Origin: Fusarium oxysporum f. sp. lycopersici 4287
Taxonomy: Eukaryota; Ascomycota; Sordariomycetes; Hypocreales; Nectriaceae
Direction of reading: 5' to 3'
Assembly (NCBI RefSeq): GCF_000149955.1
Contig: NC_031000.1
Coordinates: 1,092,398-1,156,397, forward strand
Length of the DNA stretch: 64,000 bases
Shown: piece by piece, positions 54,895-64,000 of the stretch
Position numbering within the stretch: the stretch's first letter is position 1
Layout of the letters: each line of letters opens with the position of its first letter
Position numbers and translations under genes: made by a program
Notes under the pieces: generated by a model
The model's database searches: none
The model's input: the letters and a program-made list of their open reading frames with translations, nothing else
What the model was told of the DNA's origin: nothing

Positions 54895-56450
54895 AGATAA
54901 CGCGCATGATAAGCGAACGTTGCGCCGAGCCGCACCCTCACGGCTCCCTACCCTGCAGAATCAACCATAGCACCATCAATCGGCTCAAATCAACTATGGC
55001 ATTGTTCTTAAGATGCTGCTACTTCTATTTGGCAACTTCGTGCATTATTTCCTGTCCTACCACAGACGCCATATAGTCGTTGTTTTGTCTCTGCCTTCCA
55101 TTTGCGATGCCCATTTCCGCGATTTTCTTCTTGTAGCTGCACGTCGCATCGTTTTGGCCTTGTGTATCTTGTCCATGACTTAGAATCGAGACTATTCCTT
55201 GCCCCAGACGTTTCTTTTTGACAGGTCGACGTCAACCTAGTGTCTCATTCTCCTTACGAAGGATATGCACCGCTGACTTCAGTAGAGCGATCTGATGCAT
55301 GGTTCCCCGCGTTCCTTTAGCAAGGTGATCTACACCACCCAAAATTGATGTTGGTGAACTTCCCTGGTGTCTGTATATTCGACTTTTGATGAAGTCCGAT
55401 TGTGAAATCACCTCAATCAGATTGTTTGGCCTTTTGGATGCCCAAGGTACCGGCAACTTGCCAATCCCTGGGACTGGTGTCGGCGTTCTTAGCTTTACGC
55501 CAAGCTTGGAAATCACACCTTCGGAGCTCAGAAGCGCAAGACCTGCGCCTAAAAAACCTCTCCGAACGTTCTTCCCCGTCACAGAGTCTCGGAATGCTGC
55601 GTAAAATGCGGGAAAGAAGTCCTCCTTGCTGACGGGACATGTACCCGTCCTTATTCTCTTCTCGATTTGTTGATCATACGCCTGCTTGAACGGGACGAAA
55701 CATTCAACATTAGAGGCTGAAGTATTTGAGATGAATGAGCCGGCATAAAAAGTGTAACGATCTTATTCTCCTTGCAGTAGTTAAGACTCAAAGCCCGCAG
55801 AGTGGTGACGTTCGTGACCATCTAGGATCAGGAGGCGGTAATTACTCATACTTCGCGACTTGGTATGCTTGTTGGAATATTTTTACAACTTCTAGGCCTA
55901 TTTCGTTCGCCTTTCAGCCGTTATCGGCAGTGGCGATAACCCAGTCTTGCGACAGAGGGCTATCTTGTTACTACGTCGAGGGTGATTCTTACCCGCCCCA
56001 GCGATGAACGGCAACAGCCACCAACCCTCTGAACACACGCGTTGTACCACCGTAACCCATTCACGGTTTCCACGTTCAGCAGTTTTCGTGCCTGAACACC
56101 TTTCTGCATTTGTAATAACCTGTTGACATAACACTCATCATGAAGCCAGTCTCGTCAAAGTTTGTAAGTATTCGATACTATGATGGCACATTTGGTAATT
56201 GTGTTCTCAACGAGCATGAGCCAAGCCCGAATGACCTCCTGATCTTTGCTTTTGGCTCTTCTATAGTATTATCTACGAAATGATGCGACTTTAGCTCTGG
56301 TTGTCGCTTGATGATGTTAGAGGCTCAGTGCCTGCCGAAAGGCGACGCGTCGCGGTCGGCGAGCAATTTATTAGCCATATCCTCTATATCACGAAGGCGG
56401 AGAGGAGATGATCGCGAGTCCAAGTCCAGAATGTATTTCCTGAAATTTTC
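54895..56450 (-). mobile_element. pogo-type transposon (DDE_1), degraded, minus strand
   Basis: The right part (56450-56260) keeps the CENP-B-type DNA-binding region (EYILDLDSRSSPLRLRDIED, then MANKLLADRDASPFG and IIKRQPELK). The core near 56010-56180 keeps NFDETGFMMSVM and ERGNREWVTVVQRVCSEGWW. The C-terminal part (55582-55232) reads GFLGAGLALLSSEGVISKLG, then VKLRTPTPVPGIG. A terminal repeat like that of the MITE (ATGATAAGCGAACGTTGCGC) lies at about 54907. Several frameshifts and stops are present. The N-terminal end is cut where LINE sequence begins near 56470. Confidence 0.75.
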
Positions 56451-56479
56451 GCAGCCACATCCCTGCGAGGCACACCAGC

Positions 56480-56910
56480 TGACTCCTCATAGGACGTCTT
56501 CCTCGAGTGCCAAGCCCTGGCAGCATCACACGGGACTAAACAAGTGCGCTGGGTACCAGGACACACCAACATTCCAGGCAACGAGTAAGCCAATAAACTA
56601 GCAAAAGCAGCATCATCGCTGCCCGAACCCGAAAAGGCTCAGCCAACGCTGGCTTACCTGCGAAGGATCGCAAGGCAGAAGCGGAAAGAAGCATTCGAGA
56701 CGTGGTGGTCCACCTCTGCTCCTGAGCTGTATAAGATATCCAATCTCAAGGCGACCACAGGTTGGCCGCCGGGTCATCGGATGAGGATGCCCCCATCATC
56801 GAATGCAGCAATCAACCTGGCAATAGGGAGAGACTTCAACAAGTTCGCCAAACTGACCAAAGCGAGTTCTTTCTTTGGAAAGATTGTCCTCGCTACTAGA
56901 CGATACCGGG
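56480..56910 (+). mobile_element. LINE (Tad/I-like) RNase H domain and C-terminus, remnant
   Basis: The plus strand reads FLECQALAASHGTKQVRWVP then GHTNIPGNE, the end of the RNase H domain (His in the GH motif) found in fungal non-LTR elements. It continues with AKAASSLPEPEKAQPTLAYL and KEAFETWWSTSAPELYKI. An in-frame TAA follows GNE (CAA or GAA expected). After about 56910 the sequence turns into CTC and CTTT microsatellites. Confidence 0.75.
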
Positions 56911-56934
56911 GCAGGACGCGCTTGCGCCTCCTCC

Positions 56935-56975
56935 TCCTCCTCCTCCTCTCATTTCACTTTCTTTCTTTCTCCTTT
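56935..56975. repeat. CTC/CTTT microsatellite
   Basis: Runs of CTCCTCCTCC followed by CTTTCTTTCTTT just after the LINE remnant. Confidence 0.6.
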
Positions 56976-57388
56976 GCTACCTCATACCATTACCTGAGTC
57001 ACAGTCCGATGGAGGGCGTTGCTGCGATTTCTATCGATTGGGGCCACCCGAAGGCAGCCTCGAGCTGCTAGACTTATAAGCTAACTACCGCATTCCTGAA
57101 GATCAGACTTGATGAACGGCTGCTATTTGGAAGGGACGCCTCGTTCTCCTGCTGACGGGTAACAGGCTCGATACGATGCGTCTTTTGTGCCGATGACATG
57201 CTGGATAAGGTTGTCTGTTGTCGCGTGTGCAGAAATTGCTTTCTAACAGGAATCTTAATTTCGAGTCGCGATGCATTAGTTCTCTAACAGCTAATAGCAT
57301 TTCGTAATAAATAGACTTCATTAGCTCAGTACGTTCGGTTACCCAGAAGGAGACTTTTCGGGGCCGAAGGCCCGCCGGATGAAAATAT

Positions 57389-57429
57389 ACATACATACAT
57401 ACATACACACATACATACATACATACATA
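57389..57429. repeat. (CATA)n microsatellite
   Basis: About ten CATA units with one CACA variant, lying directly upstream of the MHYT gene remnant. Confidence 0.9.
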
Positions 57430-57462
57430 GCTATAATAGCCTCGCTAGAGTTATGAACTGGT

Positions 57463-60417
57463 TTGTTGGTTACTTTCCTTTTCCTTTCCTCTATCCACGG
57501 TGGAGCATGCAAGCCTAAGCCCTTTTTCTTTTTTTTTTTTTTTTTGGGATCCCAAGCCACTTCTCTTGCCATCAAGACATCGACAGGGTTACTCAACAGA
57601 ACCACAACAATCCCAACCTCTACTGAGAGCATTATTACGTCTATTGGGACAACCGCAACTCTTAGTAAGCGTTTTAGTGAGACTGAAACCACGTCAGCGG
57701 CTCTGACAGAGACTGAAACCACCTCCTCTGCTGCGTTTTCGACTATTACAACCACCAGCTTGTTACTCGTGAGCTCCGCCGTCGCCATGGGCGGAGTAGC
57801 CATCTGGTGTATGGTGAGTAACGACAATATCCATCTGGATCACGTAGCCCTTGAATGCTCAAGATCTGGTCTATAAACTAGCATTTCACAGGAAATAGAA
57901 CTGTCCATCTTGCCAACGGAGAACTCGAGATGCAAGTAGCCTATTCGAAGGGCTTCGCAGCTCTATCCTTCTTCATTCCTATCTTCTTCTTGCTGTCTGC
58001 ATTTCTAGCAATCGGCACTAATAATGCTATTTCCTGGTGGAGAGCCATCGCTGGCGGCGTTCTCTGCGGCGTTTCTATCTGCGGTATGCACTATCTCGGG
58101 AACACATCTATTAAGAACTACACCAGTGTATATCAGCCAGCTTACGTCGTGGGATCCGCCATCATCGCCGTCGTTGCCAGTAACGTTACCCTCTTTATGT
58201 TATTTGACTTTAAGGCTACGTGGACAAATTCGTGGCGGAGGCGAGCTATCTCGGCTGCGGTCCTTGCAAGTGCTGTATCAGGGATGCACTGGTGTGCCGC
58301 TGCTGGAACTCGTTATCGTTTCAGAGATGCCGAGTTAGAGGGCAACGAGCTACCTAAAGCTGCAACTGTTATTGTGGCTATCTGTTTGGTCAGTAAGCAT
58401 ATTCGGTTGACAATATGAAGGGTATGGCTGATCCAGAATAGTCTCTCGGTGCCTGTTTTGTCATTGCCATATCAACCATTATTCGCATAAGGAACTTGAG
58501 AAAGTCCGCCTTTCGGGCGCAGCAAGTCACATTGGGAACAACTGTCTTTGACAAAGGCGGAAGGATTCTCGTCGACCCCGACGGTTTAATTCCCAGTACT
58601 GTTATCACTGATTCCTTTTTCGAAAGGGTAGATATATATATTCTGACACATCCTGGATGGCCCTCGGCACACTTTGCCAACATACCAAAGACGCCTTTAG
58701 TATCAGACACCTAATCTTCCCTTGGATGTTCTTGGCATCAAGAAACTGGAGTAGTATCTCGGGCCTTATTGGCGGTATGAAGCAGCACGTGTTACAGTTG
58801 CCTCATTCCAGCACTCATAAAGACGGACTATGTGGCATTCAGCTCGGTAACGAGTATGGAGAGATGATTGAGCGTTATGACATCATTTTTAGGGAACTTT
58901 TCTGTCTTGCCGCAACCGAGCTTGCAGACCGGTTCCATGAAGATTTGACCTCAGTAGGTGTCTTGTAGGGTGATATTCTCCTTACGGGCCCAGATGGCCA
59001 GTGGCCACGACCCCAATCTCGCATGAGCTCTCATCTAAGTCTCTCTTGGGGAATGGGAGACGGTTACGATGACAACCAAAGCGGCCCTGAAATAAAGAAG
59101 GGGCGCAACGCCCGGCAGCAGATCTTTGGAGGGGGCTTATTGATGCTGTTGGCTCGCCATTTTGAGTCGGATCAGGACGCTGAGTGGTTAATGTCAGCTG
59201 GTTATCGTTTCGCCGAGCTTCATCAGGTCAGCAATATCATCAGGCCGGGCATGCAGATTCAGAGTACCGAGTTTGAGACGAAACTCCGATCCACGTCCGC
59301 ATACGCAAACAAGCATAACGAGGCACCTCCAGGTGTTCATATAGGCTTCTTCGCCATCCGAGCCTCCGTTAGATCCGGATTCGATGTTCTGGTACAGAAA
59401 GACGCCCGAAATGTTCTCCCATCCATGGCTCTTCCACTTAAGACACTCGATGACTGGCACTTACAGCTCCTCAAGCGGTTTGAAAACATGCCAGTTTCCA
59501 AAAGACTTCAAAGTCTGAACGAGACGTCGGTGCGACAAAGCGATCAGGAGAGCGAGTTTGCGGCTCAACTATCAGAGACAATCAAAACGCTATGTGAATG
59601 GACTCAAGAGCCCCTCTTTTAAGACGCAGCCCTCACGTCTACGATAGTCCGTGTACCCTGTCGAGACAACGAAGAATGGGTGCAATCGACCATGATTGTG
59701 ATGCGGCTGATGATTCCCATCCACTCGGTGCTGTCAAGCCCCAACTGTGCATTTGTACCTCTCAGCTTCTTCAAGATGCGCCAGGCGCCAGCACAATTCC
59801 AGCATGAGTTTATGCAAGGGGTGCACCAAGGGTTTGAGCACATTGTCAAGTTGGCGGATAGTGGTGAAGGATCCCAAAGCAGCGGATCCGGCTTCTCATT
59901 CAAGTTCTGGCTGTTTAGACGGCCTAACTATTCATCAGCCAAAATAATGAACGGCAATATTATAGCAATGGTGAGTAAACGACGACCCTTGTTCCCTAAT
60001 TCTGCGAAGTCCAATTCGACCACCAGTCTCAACCCCTCTGGCCACATCAACCGAATCCGACCAATATCTTTAACTGAGGATTTGGGAACGTACCAGGCTC
60101 ATAAAGATTCACGACTGGCCCGGCTGTCGTATGGAGGTGTCACGAGCTTTCAGGAAACCACGGTCAACGTTGAAGAAGGAAAGCAGAGATCGGAGCAATG
60201 CGCCGGATCCAAAAGCTCAGGCAGGCTCACGATCGCAGCGACTAACCCAAAGACGTCACCGGCAATAGACATTGAGCTCCAGGCGATGGGTCACAGTAAA
60301 ATCAACGAGCAGTCGGGTCTACAGATCTCTAACAAAGTCAGGACTTGCAAGGGCCCAGTGAGCTATACGTCGTCGTTTGTGGATACTCTGTTGGTCGAAA
60401 CTATTGAGCATCACTAG
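57463..60417 (+). pseudogene. MHYT-domain membrane sensor-like protein, decayed
   Basis: MHYT domains are metal-binding membrane sensor modules. Three Met-His repeats are visible: one is completed by splicing (IWCM at 57813 joined to HFTGNRTV at 57882, 68-bp intron), then SICGMHYLGNTSI and SGMHWCAAAG. Membrane helices include FAALSFFIPIFFLLSAFLAI. A second intron is 58389-58441. The cytosolic part continues with LVDPDGLIPSTVITDSFFER, then a frame change near 58630-58690 and FPWMFLASRNWSSISGLIGG. In-frame stops at 58966-58968 (TAG) and 59620-59622 (TAA) interrupt an otherwise single frame that ends at 60417. The N-terminal first helix is not found and there is no ATG; a Thr/Ser-rich low-complexity frame opens the ORF after poly-T. 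Confidence 0.7.
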
Positions 60418-60663
60418 AAAGGGGGGGGTAGGAGAGGCAAGCGGTTAATTACGCAGGCACAAGACCAGTAAACTTCACCTAGGCAGAGAAATAAGAACAA
60501 TCAAGGAGTGCCTGATTATTTTATATCCATAGGTATTGAAGAGTTAGTCTTACATAGTTAAGAGACTTATCCTAATATTGAAATTAACAATCATTATTAA
60601 CTTTTACTTAGCAATACCTAATACGAAAATATATTTATATAGTAGTATTACAGCTAATGTATA

Positions 60664-62100
60664 TGGCAAGCGAGCGTCACAGACAAGTGAGCGTCGCACT
60701 TTCCTCACCTGTATCTGACTTTTCATTTAACCGATTGATTCTCAACCATAAACTATACCGCAGTCTGATATTGATGGAAATACTCTTCTTGCCATTTAAG
60801 CCCTTCAAAATAATCCGAAACTAAGTACCCGACAAGCTGCAAATTACCTATCTGGTTAATGAGCATAGGCTACATCGCCGCCAGCCAGGGATTTAATTTC
60901 GACGCGATACCATGCCCAACTCGAGGAAGCTATCGAACCTAGAAGAAGATACTCTTCTTGAATTCATTGTCGACCTAGATTCACGAGGATATACCCTGCG
61001 ATTGAGCGGTGTTGAACAAATGGGCAATCGACTGCTTGATGCCCGAGACGCGCCACGCTCCGGCCCGCGCTGGGCTATGATCTTCAAGCGACAACCATTG
61101 CTCAACATGTGTTCTCAGTGGTGATATGACTACCAGGGGGCCAGATGTGAGGATCTGACTGTTATTTGCGACTGGTTGAGGCTTGTACAGAATACAGTTG
61201 CAAAGTACGGCATCTGATCAGATAATATCTGGAACTTGGATGAGACTGGCTTTAAGATGGGCGTGATCTCAAGCGGTATAGTTATTACTGACGCGGTGAG
61301 GCGTAGAATATCAAAATCAGCGCAGCCTGGAAATCGGGAATGGATAACAGTCATCCAAGCGATCAATGCTGAAGGCTGGGCGGGTCTAGCCATTTATCAT
61401 GGTTGTAAGCTAATATTCCTTTTGCAACTGGTACTCAGAAATCAACCGCCTGGGCGACTGGGGCTATCGCTACGACCTAAAATGGCTGTATAGATAATAA
61501 GACAGGTCTCGAGCGGCTAACGCACTTTGACTAGCGCATAATAACCCGATTAACTGTTCTCTATTGTCTTCTGGTCCTCAGTGGGCACGAAAATCCCAAC
61601 TCGGCCGACTTTGAGATATATTGTGAGGAGAATAATATTATAACGCTCTTTGTGCCGCCTCATTCTTCCTACCTGCTTAAGTCTCTTAATTTCGGATGCT
61701 TCAGCTTCTAAAAAAGGTATATGGTCGAGAAATAGAGCCTCTGATCAGTGGCCTGTAACCCATATTTCCAAGACCGAGTTCTTTCCGGCCTTTCACGCTG
61801 CTTTTCAAGCTGCTATGACAGAAGAAAACATCAGGTCTGCCTTTAGAGGGGCTGGACAGGTTCCTCTTGACCCGGAAAACGTGCTCTCTAAGCTTGATGT
61901 GCAGTTACGGACTCCAACGCCGGCTGGGAGGAGGCCAGCCCTACCCTTAGGGTTTCAAAGTCCCCAAAGACGTCCCTTGGGGCCCAATTTCAGTCTGAAT
62001 ACCTTGAAAGGCAAATCGGTAGGCACCAAAGTAATTCTCCGGATTCGATTCTTGGAGCGTTCAAGTCTCTAAGGGAATAAAGGCAGTTATGCATGATATG
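60664..62100 (+). mobile_element. pogo-type transposon (DDE_1), degraded, plus strand
   Basis: The left end has doubled GCAAGCGAGCGTC / CAAGTGAGCGTCGCAC words like the MITE repeat. The transposase begins at 60912 (NSRKLSNLEEDTLLEFIVDL, then RLSGVEQMGNRLLDARDAP: CENP-B-like HTH). It continues with NLDETGFKMGVISSGIVITD and PGNREWITVIQAINAEGWAG (DDE region, 61225-61385) and VPPHSSYLLKSLNFGCFS. It ends AFRGAGQVPLDPENVLSKLD and TPTPAGRRPALPLGFQSP (to about 62072). Frameshifts and stops occur between these blocks. It is the sister of the minus-strand copy at 54895-56450. Confidence 0.75.
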
Positions 62101-62109
62101 CCATTAATT

Positions 62110-63379
62110 AGGGCTGAGATATAAGACCTTTGATAAGCGAATGAGATATTAACTCGGCGAATGAACCCACTTATAAAATAGAGGAAAGATAAGTATAGAA
62201 GAAGATAGGGAACTAATTGATGGGGTGGATATTAATATGCAGGTAGTGGCCGAATCATCGAGAAGTGGTGGCTAAGGAAGTTTGACGTGACCGAGGGCAA
62301 GTCACTATGGAATATGCGGCAGGAGTGGACATAATATAAGGACCTATCAGGAAGGTATCGAGGCCACTGGAGGAGAATGTAGCAATCAAATTTAATTAAT
62401 CAGACACCGGTAGTTTATGATATTTTCATTGCGATTTAGAATTTATAGGTGAAAACTTTTGGCTCACCTGCTTCTGGAGTATGATATATGGGTTATCATA
62501 GGAGTTACAGAATTGCATGAGAAATTGTGGTTTCGAGTTAAATTGAGTTTGTTATGTCGATGATAATGGACTGCACAGTTGTGGGGCGGGGGATTGTTGC
62601 ATCCCCAGCCGCATAGAGCGCCATGGCCTTCTGCAATTTATATCTGTCTACTTATTCGGCACTATTCCCTCCATTAGGTTCTTAGTATTCGCATTTGTTG
62701 ATAGTTCGCGGCGCCTCCATTCAACCAAACTCGCTTCCACAGCTATTTGCTGATGCTTGACGGTGTTGCGCAGACCGCGGTCCATATCACGCAGTTCCTG
62801 AATGATAAGCTGGATATGACTCTCTGCACTACTTGCATTCTTAGCTTAGCACTGCTGGTAGAGGCTAGGTGACACGCACACATGTTTGGGCTTGAGGGTA
62901 TAGCCCATAGCCGCCATGTTACCTGTTTTTGCAAGGGCTTTTATCGCCCTCTTACAGGGCTGAGGAACTAATTGCTCAGGAAAAGTAGGATATGAAATCC
63001 ATAGGACCTGGCCGGTAGAAGAGGGGATTTACAAATTGACACTAGGTGAAATTATATTCTACTACGAAGGCAGTCTTTTATATACAAAACTGGCCTGTTT
63101 GGCTCTTGGTATGCTGGGGAGGTTCTAGACCGCGGTCTTCTCGCCAAAGTGCCAGAAGTCTAGGCCATTATGAATGCATCATGTAGTACTAAGGTCACAC
63201 CATTGTGTACCTCGGAGCAATTGCACCGGTAACGGGGGGGTATCAGATCACAATTGACCAATAAAAATGGATCATTCCTCTGACACTCAAAGCCACGCAG
63301 TCCATCCTTCTCCAGTAATCTAACTAGTCCTGGCCCACATTTAAGTCCATTTCTTCGCCAAGAATCATGGCTGGAAGAC
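62110..63379. other. AT-rich intergenic region with transposon-like traces
   Basis: A pogo-like end word (TTTGATAAGCGAATGAG) occurs at about 62118. On the minus strand near 62700-62840 a short frame (IQLIIQELRDMDRGLRNTVK, then HQQIAVEASLVEWRRREL) looks like a coiled-coil end of a transposon protein. Nothing else is supported. Confidence 0.35.
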
Positions 63380-63573
63380 TGTTGGAAAATCCGGGAATCC
63401 CCTTCCCTTCAGGATTCAGACTGTTAGTCTGAAAGTCCTAGATTTAAAGTTCAAAGTCCTAGATACAATCATCTAGAGATATAAACCCGAGAATAACTCT
63501 CAGCTCAATAATGAACAACCAAGTTTCATAAAAATACATTTTCACCCAGCACTACTGCGCAATATAAACAACA
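63380..63573 (+). mobile_element. 5' LTR of a copia (Ty1) retrotransposon
   Basis: Starts TGTTGGAAAATCC and ends AATATAAACAACA, 194 bp, nearly identical to the solo LTR at 32898-33092. A primer-binding site and a gag frame follow, so this is the 5' LTR of an element that continues beyond the window. Confidence 0.9.
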
Positions 63574-63586
63574 GGTTATGAGCCCG
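63574..63586 (+). promoter_or_regulatory. Primer-binding site matching the initiator tRNA anticodon arm
   Basis: GGTTATGAGCCCG follows the LTR directly. Its complement, GGGCTCATAACC, matches what I know of the anticodon loop of initiator tRNA-Met (anticodon CAT). This implies half-tRNA priming, as known from Drosophila copia. Confidence 0.6.
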
Positions 63587-63647
63587 GGTTAGCAAACACC
63601 GGGTTTCTCTTCTGAATCAAAGAACCAAACTTTAACTTCAACTCAAG

Positions 63648-64000
63648 ATGACGTCACGACGAGCCCCACCTTCCACCATGCGAACTCGCAACACAATCAG
63701 AGTATCGCCTGCATCCGAATCGTCGCAACCTGGTGCTTCAGGTCAAGACCACACACCATCCTCAATGTATGACAGTACCACGGTCATCTCTGAAAAGAAT
63801 ACTCTTTTCCTTCCGCAAGAGCTCAAGCTAGGCGGCCCCTCCAATTGGGAGCAATATTGCCCAGCTCAGAAGGCCATTCTTCGGATCAATGGCCTCGAAG
63901 ATGCTGTCTTTGGTGATTACCCTCCCGAGGAACAGCAGACTATGGATCAAAAGATCAGGGCGGCAAAAGCTGCCGTCTCCATCCGAGGTAACTGCACTGG
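63648..64000 (+). CDS. copia gag, 5' part, runs off the window
   Basis: The ATG at 63648 opens a frame with no stop to base 64000 (117 codons). After a polar, Ser/Pro/Thr-rich head come LFLPQELKLGGPSNWEQYCP and FGDYPPEEQQTMDQKIRAAK, the usual layout of copia gag N-terminal regions (a Asn-Trp-x-x-Trp/Tyr motif with a following helical region). No RIP-like stop is present. The pol part lies outside the window. Confidence 0.75.
   Translation, partial: MTSRRAPPSTMRTRNTIRVSPASESSQPGASGQDHTPSSMYDSTTVISEKNTLFLPQELKLGGPSNWEQYCPAQKAILRINGLEDAVFGDYPPEEQQTMDQKIRAAKAAVSIRGNCT

Noticed and set aside
57339..57827. 162-codon minus-strand ORF opposite the MHYT N-terminal region
   Set aside because: It runs through the CATA repeat and a poly-Lys stretch from poly-T, and is antisense to the better supported MHYT frame.
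62116..62160. GATAAGCGAATGAG word as the right end of the 60664 pogo element
   Set aside because: It has the same orientation as a left end, not its complement, so it may start another element; the true right end was not found.
1..64000. Search for tRNA, rRNA and CRISPR arrays
   Set aside because: No cloverleaf, rRNA-like block or regular spacer-repeat array was recognised by eye; a covariance-model scan would be needed to exclude tRNAs firmly.

Overview
This window looks like a transposon-rich, possibly subtelomeric, accessory stretch of a filamentous ascomycete genome, most likely a Sordariomycete. The evidence is short GT-AG introns of about 40 to 92 bp with CTAAC or CTGAC branch points, typical fungal families (HET, NACHT-type NLR, RTA1, CFEM, MHYT, GH76, bZIP, bHLH), and transposon classes common in ascomycetes. 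There are two assembly gaps (30309-30679 and 35875-36334). I could not run any similarity search; every family call comes from motifs read by eye.

Layout. 1-2100: a pogo-like transposase tail, a HET-domain gene fragment and an AT-hook ORF. 2535-6285: an APH-like phosphotransferase, a decayed conserved gene, a 425-bp MITE and a two-finger C2H2 protein. 7077-8648: a three-exon OTT_1508-like deaminase. 10200-12600: a hAT remnant and an intact secreted serine hydrolase (beta-lactamase class C fold). 14373-15583: an intact RTA1 membrane protein. 16300-21830: repeats, a CFEM remnant, an F-box-like gene with one frameshift and a broken GH76 gene. 21979-23732: a second serine hydrolase, paralogous to the first with the same two intron positions. 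23884-28510: a Tc1/mariner element with an open transposase that carries a Mutator-like element inside its left terminal repeat. 28527-32240: a large membrane protein (interrupted by a gap) and a small GPI-like protein. 32300-37230: pogo tail, solo copia LTR, an NLR gene split by a hAT-type element, a Crypton-like tail and the start of a Tad-type LINE. 38880-44816: candidate secreted proteins, Tc1 and piggyBac remnants and a coiled-coil protein. 45530-48470: pogo-like and hAT remnants and a bHLH factor. 51906-53053: a bZIP factor and a broken partial copy of it. 54890-57430: pogo and LINE remnants. 57463-60417: a decayed MHYT-domain protein. 60660-62100: a second pogo remnant. 63380-64000: the 5' LTR, primer site and gag start of a copia element that runs off the window.

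Main pattern. Many genes and transposons here are closed by single in-frame stop codons, with the reading frame otherwise kept, and most of these stops can arise from a C-to-T change in CpA. This fits repeat-induced point mutation (RIP) acting on transposons and leaking into neighbouring genes. Against this background a few frames are clean: the Tc1 transposase, both serine hydrolases, RTA1, the bZIP and bHLH factors, the secreted proteins and the copia gag. I found no gene cluster that forms an obvious new pathway. The clearest single events are a hAT insertion with an exact 8-bp target duplication inside an NLR gene and the nesting of a Mutator-like element in a Tc1 terminal repeat.
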